64,000 nucleotides of DNA from Lasiosphaeris hirsuta (Eukaryota > Ascomycota > Sordariomycetes > Sordariales > Lasiosphaeriaceae), in NCBI GenBank assembly GCA_030549175.1, contig JAUKUA010000001.1, positions 7,068,001 to 7,132,000 of the forward strand, read 5' to 3'. Below the pieces are notes generated by a model. That model saw only the letters and a program-made list of their open reading frames with translations, did not search any database and had not been told where the DNA came from. Position 1 is the first letter of the stretch. Every line of letters begins with the position of its first letter. Of the stretch, positions 24,438 to 34,886 are shown piece by piece. Made by a program: the position numbers and the translations under genes.

Positions 24438-26971
24438 ATGACAACGCCCACGCCTTCAGATGGCGCTGGCTACAACGCCGCCGTTGAGCGCTTTAGGGAC
24501 GATGAGTATCCTATGCTGAGAGGTGAGCGATCTTTTATGGCCTCCACATCTCACTGAATAACTGAAACATGGCTATCACAGGGTCGATATATCTTGACCA
24601 TGCTGGGACTACCCCCTACGCCAAGTCCTTGATGGATAAGTTCGCCCGGGACATGACAGCCAATCTCTTTGGAAACCCCCACTCAGCCTCGGCATCTTCA
24701 CAGCTGTCAACATCGCGCATAGAAGACATCCGTCTCCGCGTGCTTCGGTTCTTTAATGCCGATCCCCTCGAGTTTGATGTTGTCTTTGTGGCGAATGCGA
24801 CTGCCGGTATCAAGCTGGTCGTTGAGGCCATGAGGGCGCTTCCTGGGGGCTTCGATTATGCATACCACCAGTCGAGCCACACCAGTCTGGTTGGCGTTCG
24901 GGAAGAGGCTCGAAATAGCGTCTGTCTCGATGACCTCCAGATTGAGGGTTGGCTTGCCAGTAGTTCTCCTTTCCAGGGCAACGGCGAGGACGCTCCTGCC
25001 CTGTTTGCGTATCCCGCCCAATCCAACATGGACGGCCGGCGATTTCCCCTGACCTGGGCCAGCAAGGTTCGTCGTGACAATCCTGCAGGGAAGAGGATAT
25101 ACACCCTATTAGACGCGGCGGCCTTTGTTTCCTCTGCGCCTCTCGATCTTAGCTGTACCGATACTGCCCCAGACTTTACAGTTCTGAGCTTTTACAAGAT
25201 CTTTGGTTTTCCCGACCTAGGGGCTCTGATTGTAAGACACGAGGCAGAAGACGTATTCGCCTCACGAAGATACTTTGGTGGAGGCACTGTCGATATGGTG
25301 GTTTGTGTGAAGGAGCAGTGGCACGCATCGAAAAACCAGCTCATCCACGAGCGCCTCGAAGACGGAACACAGCCTATCCACAGCATCATCGCTCTCGATA
25401 CCGCTCTAGATGTCCACCGGCAGCTGTTCGGATCCATGTCGAATGTTGCAGCCCATACCTCTTTTCTATCTCACAGGTTATATGACGGACTCAAGTCTCT
25501 GAGGCACGGAAATGGTGAGCTTGTTTGCGCGATCTACACCCCGGTCCCCAATTTTCAGACTAGAGCCCCTGGCACAGGCCCCGTGGTTGCCTTCAATATC
25601 CGCAATAGCCTGGGCGCCTGGGTAAGCTTGACAGAAATCGAGAAGCTGGCAAGCCTAAAACACTTCCACGTGCGAACAGGTGGTGTCTGCAATCCGGGAG
25701 GCATCGCTTCAGCCCTTGGCCTTGAGCCATGGGAAATGAAGAGCAACTTTTCCTCAGGATTCCGGTGCGGGACTGAAAACGACATCATGGCTGGGAAGCC
25801 TACTGGTGTGATTCGAGCTAGCTTGGGAGCGATGAGCACCATCTCGGACGTGGACAGCTTCGTCGATTTCATTCGCGAGTTTTACCTGGACAGGTATCCC
25901 GCATTGAGCCTCTCCGAGCCAACGGTGCAACCCCAAGACCTGTCCCGTCTTCACGTCCACAGCATATCCATCTATCCAATCAAGAGCTGCGCGGGCTACC
26001 AGGTTCCCGAGGGCGTTGATTGGGAGGTCAGACCCGAGGGTCTTGCTTGGGATCGGGAGTGGTGCTTGGTGCATCAGGGATCAGGCCAGGCACTCAGTCA
26101 AAAGCGATACCCCGAGATGTCCCTTGTCCGGCCGATACTGGACTTCCAGCGAGGTGAGCTTCGGGTGGGATATACTGGTCATGTTCCTGCACACCTACCC
26201 AACGAGGTCAGGGTACCGCTGTCGCAAAACCCTGCAGTCTTCCAATCTTCAGTTACCAGACGCTCACGATCCTCTCGAGTGTGCGGCGAGGAAATAGTGG
26301 CACAGACCTACGCATCGGCTGAAATCAACGACTTCTTCTCGGGTGTCCTGAAGGTGCCCTGCGTCCTTGCGCGGTTCCCTCCCGGCGGTCAAGGCAAGAG
26401 CATGCGACACAACAAAGCGCACCTGCAGAAGCATCAAATGGCCCCATATCCGCCCAAGCTCCTTCTCCCAGGCTCCTTCCCCGCTCCACCTTCCCCTCCC
26501 GACTCGGACACAGAAAGAACGGAGCGGCGCATCCTCTTGGCCAACGAGAGCCCCATCCTCGCCATCAGCCTGGCCAGCGTCGAAGCCTTGAACCAAGAAA
26601 TCGAACGCGCCGGAGGGAAAGCCGTGTCACCGGCCGTCTTCCGCGCGAACATCGTGCTAGGCTCGCCGCCGCAGCCGCACGACACACAAGCAGCGCCTTA
26701 CGTCGAGGACACATGGTCGGGCCTGCGCATTGGCTGCCACGAGTTCACGATGCTGGGCTCTTGTCGGCGGTGTCATATGGTGTGCATCAACCAGGAGACG
26801 GCAGAGAAGAGCGAGGAGCCGTTTGTTACGCTGTCCAAGACGCGGAGGTTCGAGGGGAAGGTGTTCTTCGGGACGCATATGTGCTATAGGGGGCCGATTG
26901 ATGGGGAGGGTAGTTTGGGGGCACAGTTTCCGACGGTGAGGATTGGCGAGGGGGTGGTGCCGGGATGGTGA
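24438..26971 (+). CDS. hxB: Molybdenum cofactor sulfurase (HxB/MOCOS)
   Basis: Two exons, 24438-24522 and 24582-26971 (59 bp intron), encode 824 aa, close to the ~840 aa of Aspergillus HxB. The N-terminal NifS-like, PLP-dependent aminotransferase class V domain begins at IYLDHAGTTPY. It carries the PLP lysine in SFYKIFGFPDLG (about residue 234) and the persulfide cysteine in TGGVCNPGG (about residue 398). From about residue 480 a MOSC N-terminal beta-barrel (SISIYPIKSCAGYQV) and a MOSC domain follow, with SCRRCHMVCIN near the C-terminus. The enzyme adds the terminal sulfur to Moco of xanthine dehydrogenase and aldehyde oxidase. The first exon supplies the helix before the fold and fits by phase; beginning at the later ATG at 24569 would lose it. 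Confidence 0.95.
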
Positions 26972-27425
26972 TTTGTGTGATTTCAGGTGTCGTGGGAATA
27001 TGAATTGAGATGATGGAGTTCCAGGGATCTGGTCGATGATCCCCCTATAGGTTGTATACTGCGTAGGATTGTTCAAGCCTCATTCCCTTCCAGGTTGATA
27101 TGCGGGGTGGGTGTACGACAGCGCATCATGAATGAAATTCATCTCAGGGAGCGACGAGTCCCATACGTCTTTTTAGTCACTCTTGTCCGGCCATGTCTCA
27201 TGACACAGTGTTGAATTGACAAGTTGGACTATATACCCCTGTAAATTTCCAGCTAAGCCTGTCATCATTTTGTTCCCACCTTCCCCAAGAACACAATTGA
27301 AGTGACGCGCTCATCGTGAGACCCATTTTCCTGCCGCTCAACTCTGGTCATGAGTTCTTTATTCTCACCTGATTCTCACTCTGAGCTCTAGCAAAATTCT
27401 TCACGAACACCTCCATGCAGCAGCC
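26972..27425. other. Intergenic, 3' region and promoter of the next gene
   Basis: 454 bp between two genes on the + strand. It presumably holds the 3' UTR of the sulfurase and the promoter of the acyltransferase-like gene. No TATA box or structured element was recognised. Confidence 0.5.
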
Positions 27426-29038
27426 ATGTCCATCCCTGACACGGTACTAGTCGACCTGCCAGCGCACTACACGGCCCTCCACCGCGCAGCCTTCGAGGCC
27501 TCCCTCGCCGCTGGCACGGCCCGCCCCTTCGTCATCCCGTACACCCTCCTCGGATCCTTCGTCCTGCCCGTCCTCTACCTCAGTGTCCCCCACCGCCGGC
27601 GGCCCTGGATTTACCGCGCCCGGTGGGCCGTTGTGGCCGCAATGGCCGCGCTGAATATCCAGGTCGTCGTCGCGGGCACTTCGAGCCGCAACTTTGCCGT
27701 GGCGTACGCGGCCGGCCTGGTCGCGGCGTGGGGCACGCTCTGGGGTGGGTGTTTGGTCGGCGTTATGCGAGTGCAGTGGGCGGGCGGGAGGGTGCGGGTG
27801 AGGAAGGGGACGGTGGGGACGGCGGGGACGGCGGGGAGGGGGGTGGCGGTGGTGGTGGATGAGAGTGTGGCGTTGATGCGGCGGGGGGACGAGTATTACT
27901 GGCAGGCGTATCCTGAGGGGGGCACGTTTTGGGAGCGGTTGGAGTGGGTGTGGGATTTGTATTGTTCGTTTCGGGGGGCGGGTGAGTCTTTGTTTATTTT
28001 ATGACCGGGACCGAAATAGGGGTCGGAGCAAGACGAGCTGACCGTATTGCAGGCTGGACTTTCGCCATTCCATCCATCCCCTCCCCCCCACGCCCTTTGG
28101 ACCCGCACAAGGCCGAGCCCGTCGACCTCTCCAACCTCCCCATCATCTCACGGGCCGGCTACCACCGCCACCTCACCTACCGGTCCTTCTTCCGCAACCG
28201 CCTCCTCCACATCGCCTGGACCTGGCTGTTCCTTGATCTATTCACCCTCACGGCCCGCTACGACCCGTACTTCGTCCCCGGACCTCCCCCGGCCCCTACC
28301 CACCCGCTGCCCGCACTCCTCGCCGCCCTCCCGGCTCCGCTCCTCTCCCTCCTCCGCACAGCCCTCAGCGGCGGCGGCATCATCACTGCCATCCTCTGCT
28401 ACTTCAACACGCACCAACTGCTCACCCTCCTCCTGCACCGCCGCACCCCGACCCGGCCTCTGTGGCAGTACCCCTCCATCTTCGGCTCGCTCGCCCCCGT
28501 CCTCGACCGCGGCCTGGCCGGCTTCTGGGGCGGCTTCTGGCACCAGACCTTCCGCCTGGGCTTCACCGCGCCGACCTCGGCCCTCCCCCCCTCCCTCCCC
28601 GCCACCGCCCTGACCCTCCTCACCGCGTTTCTCCTCTCCGGCGCCCTCCACACCACCGGCGCCCTCACCGCAGTCCCAACGACGACCCTCCCGGCGTCGC
28701 CCGTCCTCTTCTTCCTGCTCTCCTTCGTTGGTGTGATCCTCCAAACGGCGCTGTGCGCCGCCCTCCGTGGACCCCTGGATGCGCTCCCCAAGCGCGTGTG
28801 GCGCGCGGGGAATCTGGTCTTTGTGCTTGCCTGGCTGCATGCGACGCGGTGGGCGCTTATCGACGACATTTCCCGCGCCGGTATCTGGCTGTATGAGCCG
28901 GTACCGTTCTCGCCTTTGCGGGTGGTGCTTTGGGGGTTGGGATATGAACAGGAGGAGAGGTGGTTGCGGTGGGATCGAGAGTGGGTGCCTGGGTGGTATT
29001 GGGGGAGGCATTGGTGGGAGAGTGGGATTCGTTTATAG
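27426..29038 (+). CDS. Wax synthase-domain membrane protein (MBOAT-like acyltransferase)
   Basis: Two exons, 27426-27981 and 28053-29038 (71 bp intron, phase 1), give 513 aa. Hydrophobic segments suggest 7-9 membrane helices, beginning at IPYTLLGSFVLPVLYLSV. The second exon has the signature block FWGGFWHQTFR, and a conserved His in SGALHTTG about 65 residues later. These are the hallmarks of the wax-synthase domain of fungal membrane-bound O-acyltransferase-like proteins. Substrate is unknown. Relatives occur both as stand-alone genes and inside secondary metabolite clusters, and no cluster genes are seen here. The gene is extremely GC-rich, with C-runs in the second exon, so the opposite strand also has long chance frames. 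Confidence 0.8.
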
Positions 29039-29376
29039 AAGTTGGTAGATAATGATGGGGACAGGGGAAAGGTAGAGGGGCATAAGGTTATTCAACTCAG
29101 TACTGAGTTAAGCGCTTCAGACTCTCGATCCATCGCACAGGCATGTCGACCTCAGGGGCCGACTTAATCAGGACACACGCTGAACATCGAAACACGTCGT
29201 AGACAAGCTCACAGAACAACAGTCTCATTTCCACATGATCACTCCCACTTCTAGTCATGAGATTCATCATAGCTCCGCCCAGTCCGGACCATGCTGCCAA
29301 CTCTATGCTTGCTGCTTTGTAGGCATCAATCCCGAAAGCAAGTATTTTTTTAACTCCTCATACAGACCCTCACTCC
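29039..29376. other. Convergent intergenic region, nothing recognised
   Basis: 338 bp between the stop codons of the wax synthase-like gene (+) and the PheRS alpha gene (-). It should contain two 3' UTRs. No gene, repeat or RNA structure was seen. Confidence 0.5.
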
Positions 29377-31443
29377 CTAAGCCTTGCCACTGAACTGCAC
29401 AGCCGGACTGTTCTGCACGAAATTGAGATCCACCTTGTGGCCGAGCAGCTCACGGATATTGGAGATACCATACTTGATCATGGTAGGCCGCTCCAAAGAG
29501 AGACCAAAGCCAAAGACGCGCATGTCCTTACTATAGCGACGGTCAGAACTATCGAGCAACATCAGAGGAGGGTACATACGGGAGACCCATGGTCTCGAGG
29601 ACTTCAGGTCGGAACATGCCGCTGTTTCCAATCTCGACAATCTTGCCAAGACCAGCGTCTGCACAAACGTTAGTACAATGAGAATGAACGGGTGAAAGAA
29701 GGAGGATAAGCACGGTAAGAGAAAATCTCCATGCTAGGCTCAGTGTCTGGAATTCAAAGTTAGTAGCCGCCATCATATAGACTTGCTGGGTGGGGGGAGT
29801 ACGCACAAGGGTTGTAAGCCGGCTTATACATGAGGCCAGTGATGCCCATCTTTCCAAAGAAGATATCCATGAACTACACCGAATGTCAGTCAGCCCCAAC
29901 ACAAAACCAATACCCCTGCCGAAGGGAGCACTCACCTCCATGAGCTCGCCCATTGACAGGTTATAGTCGGCAATGACACCTTCGACCTGGTGGAACTCGG
30001 CAAGATGTGTCGCGTCAACGCTCTCATTTCTGAAAACACGGTCGATAGAGAAGTACCGTGCCGGCGGTGGGCGGCCGTCAGGGCCCTCAACTGCCGCCAG
30101 CTTGTGGAGCATGCTCGCGCTGACTGCTGTTGTGTGTGTGCGCAGCACCAGGCGCAAAGACTCCTCACCAGACCAGGGGTAGCGGTACCCTATCGAGCCA
30201 AACTCGCCATCCTTTCCGATAAAGTCAGTGGAAGCCGTAAATAATTATTCGGTAAAAACACTAACCTGGTGGACTTCCTTGGTGTGGTTCCAGTACGCCT
30301 CGTAGTCCTTCTTGTCCTCAGGCGACTCAGCCCGCGGCTTGTCAGCGAGCGGGGGATCCGCAATGTAGAACTGAGAGATGTCAGATGTCTAATAACACAA
30401 ACTAAAGAGTGGGCAGGTATACGGTATCTTGCAGATCGCGAGCCGGATGTTGTTGCGGAACGAAGAGAGCATCGAAATTCCAGAAACCAGACTCGACGAA
30501 TCTAATAGCAATATTAGCCATGCCCCTGAAGTTCCATGTAGCACAGAGCTCACTTGTTTGTCGGCATCTCCTCGAAGCCCATCTCGAAGAAAATGCTCCT
30601 CAGCTCGGCGCGGACCTTGTTCAGGGGATGCAGTGCACCCGCCATCTGGGCCGCACCCAGGGCCTTGAAGTTGTAGGGCTTGAACGTGGCTGTCTTCCAC
30701 GAGCCGGACGCAATCATGTCGGCCGTCAGGTCGGTGGCCTCGTCGGGGATTTCGAGCGCGAACTTGTTGCCCTTGTGGATTTTGAAGCTAATGACCTTTT
30801 GCATCCGGATCAGCTTACGCTTCTTCAAGTCGGCTAGCGTCTTGGTGTCGGGATGTGTCCTGGTCGTCTTGATGGTCTCGAGCTGACCCCTGGTGACATC
30901 TTTTATCGATTCGGCCTGTCGGAAAAGAATTCTTATTAGCTACCCAGTCCGATGCTGTGCGGTCTCTTGTCTCGGGGGATACCCACGATGGCCTTGAATT
31001 TTCCGTCTGTTCGAGTACATGTTAGCTACCCTCTCGCCGCCTTCCAATGGGGAAGGCTGTTGCGCACCTTTGGTCTTGGATATCCACTTCTCCTTAAAGG
31101 CCTTTCCTTGGCCAATTTTCACTACATTCTTGTCGCCAATGGTCTCCTCGAGCTCCCTCACTGACAGCCCCTCCATGGCCTTTTGGACGGCCTCGAAAAC
31201 ACGGGCCTCGTGGCTGCCGTTGGCGGCGATCTCCTCGCCTTCGAGCTCCAGGAGGGCCTCCTGCCGCTCTATGGTGTCGTAGCGCACCATGTCGCGGGAC
31301 TTGAGCCTGTCGAGGGCTGCCTTGATATCGACGAAGGGGGTGGCGGGGAAGGCATCAACAGAAACGAGGGGTTCGGTTTTGTCGAGGGCCTGGAGTACCT
31401 GGGTGATGAGATCCCCCGTGGGATTTGCTGCTGAGTGCGCCAT
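29377..31443 (-). CDS. FRS2: Cytosolic phenylalanine-tRNA ligase alpha subunit
   Basis: Ten exons: 31443-31068, 31006-30987, 30915-30554, 30501-30423, 30370-30266, 30211-29936, 29873-29807, 29746-29714, 29658-29580 and 29530-29377, giving 516 aa (yeast Frs2 is 503). The frame closes across all nine introns of 49-71 bp. The N-terminal ~130 residues form the winged-helix tRNA-binding region. The class II catalytic core shows [34 protein letters not shown] and [17 protein letters not shown], and the C-terminal motif 3 [15 protein letters not shown]. It pairs with the beta subunit to charge tRNA-Phe. Exon 2 is only 20 nt and exon 8 only 33 nt; both are needed to restore conserved residues. The donor of intron 8 (GTGCTT) is non-consensus but is supported by the frame and the protein match. 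Confidence 0.95.
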
Positions 31444-32327
31444 GGCGAGCGTGAGTGCGGGGCGTGGCGCAATTGCAATTGTCTCGGCGGGCGACGCTGA
31501 ACGAAAAATTATCGAGAAATTGCGGCCGGGTTAGTTCGTGGTGTTTGAGTCACAGTTAGTCCCGCCTGACGCGCAACGTGGGGTCAAACCGTTAAGCCTT
31601 CGCGGGGCATACGCACGGGCCCCATAACAGCTTCAAACATGGCCATATTTCTTTAGCACGAGTTTGGTGTCTGTTTAGAAGCTTCTCTACTAACGACAAA
31701 GGGAATATGGATGCTGAGAATTTAACGACATGACCCGTGTATCACTTAAGAGCTATACTACCATTACTAAGGTTACCGAATATTCAGAGCTCGATTGGTT
31801 TGCAAAACATTTATGGCGCCAAATTATCTTGAGGGGATGCCTTCCACATTCTGCAAGAAAAAAGAAATAACAAAAAAAACCCGAGAGGAACCTAAAAAGA
31901 ACATGGGATTGGCCATTGTACCGAATCGAAAGCAAATTCCGCGGGTGTGTCGGTTTCCAGAGCGCACTCCTGGGACATTTACTCCAATTAAGCCAACAAC
32001 ACATCTCATTCAAATCTACTAGCAGGGCTCAATGATATCCCAGCCTGTCCGGCCCGGACAGCACGACAGCCTGAGGAAGGCCGTACCCTTGCACATGGTG
32101 ATACAGTCTTGTCAGGTACATGTTGAACTATAGATTTGACTCTCGAGTTACCTGATCAGCTGAGAGATGCCCGTGTAAATAATCGTCCTCCTGGCGGCAT
32201 TTGCCAGTTGAAAAAAACCGTAGTACCTTGATACTTGAGCAGTGAAGTTTGAAATTTTAGGAGTCTGATGTTGTCAGACTAGGCGAATGAAATCCCCTCC
32301 AAGATGAAGTCTCTGTCCTTCCCTATC
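31444..32327. other. Upstream region of FRS2, no gene seen
   Basis: About 880 bp. The part next to 31443 is presumably the FRS2 promoter. The rest is A/T-richer and holds only short frames with no recognisable product. The decayed ankyrin gene begins beyond it, so part of this may be its 3' end. Confidence 0.45.
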
Positions 32328-34596
32328 TTAGCCAATGCGGCATCTCCACTGCACTCTACTCGGGTTCCAGAGTAGTATGATCCATGATGTTGTCATCACC
32401 CTCATCATTGGATCATCATCCTCGTCTTCAGTATCAGTCCAATCATCCTCGGTATCATCCGCGGCACCGCCTCCTACAGTATGCTCTGCGGAATCCACAA
32501 AATCATCGGCCTGGTCCTCAGCGTCACCATCCCCGTCATGATAGCTGCCAGCAACCACGTTGACGTCGAACTGGCAAAGCTCTCGCCATTCACTCTCAGC
32601 CCAGCCCCCAAGCTCCAAATGTCCCCCCAGATATCTGTATTCTGTTTGGAGTACAAAAACTGGCCCCTCTCCCTGTTCCTTTCTCGCGTTTCCAACACGA
32701 GCAACACAAATGATAGATTCTCCGCGGGTATCGGTTCTCTGGGTGGAGGGTTTATCCAGTCCAAATCACTCTCTAAGAGACGAGAAATTATCTCATATGG
32801 CGTATCACCGTCCACATCCTCAGCATCAGGGTCAATACCAGCAGGCGCAGCGCCTCGGATGTAATCGATAAGCCCCAGCTTGCCCCACGACGCAGCGAAA
32901 TGGAATATCGAGCAACCGTCGGTGCCGGCGTGGTCAAGACGTGAGCCAGCCTGATGAAGACACCGAAACAGGACGGTTCCAGCCCTAGAATAGGACTAGA
33001 TGCCCTCGAACAGGGCACCCTGCTCGAGCGGTCCGGATTATTGGGATTCCCCCCATAATCCACCAACACTTTGACTGCTTCCCGGATTTGCGACTTGTCC
33101 AATTGCGGATCTTCGGGGTCTTTGCTGTGAGAGCGGTCCCTTACCTTGGAGGCGAATTCTAACAACACGGTCCTCCCCCATCGGTCCTGCGCGTTTGCAT
33201 CTACCCCACTTTCAAAGAGCAGCTTGAGGCTGTTGGTATTAAGGATGCTATAATGTGCAGCCGTCTTTCCATCGGGGGTTCGACGGCATAGGTCAGATCT
33301 AGCTTGAAGTAAAGTCTGTAAGATTCATGTGTTGACTTTAGTCTCACTAAAGGCTGCCCAATGGAGTGCCTCCATGCCATCATGGCATCCCAGCATGAGA
33401 TTAGCACCTTGAGAAATAAGAAACTTGAGAGCGTCTTCATTTTCATGGAATATAGTCCAATGGATAGGGGCCATCCCCGCTGTGTCTAAAGCATTGATGG
33501 CTGATGGTTAGCTGACAATGCAGCGTCCAGGGATAGGTTGTTTAGGCCCAAAATTGATTCATGAAGAAGAGTCGATCCCCGCGCGACCTCGGCGTCTTCT
33601 GTGAGCATCCTTCGTAAAAGCTGCTCGGCACTAGTATTCCCATTTATGTCACGGTCCGGCCCGCGACTTACTAGTTTGTATGCTGCAATTTCAACACGCC
33701 CCTAGACACGTGAAGGAATGTATAAATCAGCATCTCGGACGTGCTTTTATTCAATAGAATTACAGTACACCTCCAAGGCATATTGGCTTACCCGTAGTAT
33801 TGCAATTGAAATGAAGGATTGAATCCGTTATCAAGCAAGAAGCGTGCTGGCGGGTATGATCCGACACGTAAGGAGTACTGAATCATAGTTGTGTTAGGTA
33901 GGTACTGAATGAGCGACTATGCTAACTTAGCCTCGAACAACTGATTGATTGGTACTTACTAGTAAAGGGGATTAGCCAGTCTCGTCTACAACATTTGGTG
34001 TGACGTCTTGCTCCGTAAACATGTTTTTAATTGCCCCATCTAGTATGATGCTGTATGCCGTGGTAACGCTCTATTATCGGTGGGATCTGTAAATGGAGGC
34101 TAGCTCTTTGACCCTTTAGGCTCAACCATGAAGTTGTAACATGAACTCCTGTGAGCAGAAACCACTTTGGGAAGCAATACTGGAGGCTTATCGACTTTGC
34201 ACAGTCCGACTTGCACCGTGGATTATTGCAGGGCCGTGGGCTGGTGGCACTGTGGAAGTGGCTGATCACTTCGGCGTGTCTCTGCTCCGAACTCCTAGAG
34301 ATATCGCCGGAGATGCTCCGTATCTCGAGTGTAGTTGCGGTGGTGTACTTGGCGCTCTGCGACGAATGGAGATCACTGAAACATATACTCAGTACCTCTC
34401 GGTCGCGGCGTATCTTATCGCCTAGCGTTGCGATGTTCCCCTTCTCCCGGAGCCACTGAACCTTGATAACTTTGGCAATAGCAATCGCTGCTTGGGAAAT
34501 TTCGATGGCGCTCGCAGCTGCCGAGCTTGACGCAGGCAATAACGGAGAGAGAAAGAGCGAGTTGAGGGCAAGTTCAGTCAATGTCTGGCCGTGCAT
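32328..34596 (-). pseudogene. Decayed ankyrin-repeat protein gene
   Basis: Reading the - strand from 34596, an intact N-terminal piece (to about 34060) resembles the N-terminal region of fungal ankyrin proteins, with a Cys-rich stretch (CNNPRCKSDC) and FPKWFL. Ankyrin repeats follow but are scattered over several frames. Examples are SPLLYSLRVGSYPPARFLLD (joined across a good GT-AG intron, 33878-33959), GMAPIHWTIFHENEDALKFL, GKTAAHYSIL, LFESGVDANAQDRWGRTVLL and GTDGCSIFHFAASWGKLG. An acidic tail rich in D/E/T is read near 32400-32540. Visible lesions are in-frame TAA at 33972-33974, in-frame TGA at 33325-33327, and probable frameshifts near 34060, 33500, 32990 and 32620. A second candidate intron is 33702-33791. 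Both stops can be explained by C-to-T change (CAA and CGA). Sequencing error is a less likely alternative given several independent lesions. Confidence 0.7.
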
Positions 34597-34886
34597 CCCA
34601 GGTTGATTGTTTGTGTGTGGGAAAACCCCACCCGCCTCGCTTTCGATGCTGGGAAAATGAAGTTACGGCAGCCAACACATGTAAGACTGGACTTCAGGTA
34701 CCTAGGCAAATGATTGGGGGTTTCCTGGTCTGTCTTGACAGACACGCATTTGTGCCAGAGCCTTGTCGGGAGCGCCTCACGATCCTTTGGCCTATCAGCG
34801 GCGAATTCCTTGGAGAGATTCTCGCAAGGCATTCATGGCATTTCCAGCCTCGTCATTCACCAATATTGAAGGACACGCAGTCCCAC

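Noticed and set aside
28238..29011. 257-codon Arg/Glu/Gly-rich frame on the - strand
   Set aside because: Antisense to the extremely GC-rich second exon of the wax synthase-like gene, which has clear family motifs; the antisense frame does not.
34141..34459. + strand frames opposite the ankyrin pseudogene N-terminus
   Set aside because: The - strand reading matches the N-terminal region of fungal ankyrin proteins; the + strand frames are shadows.
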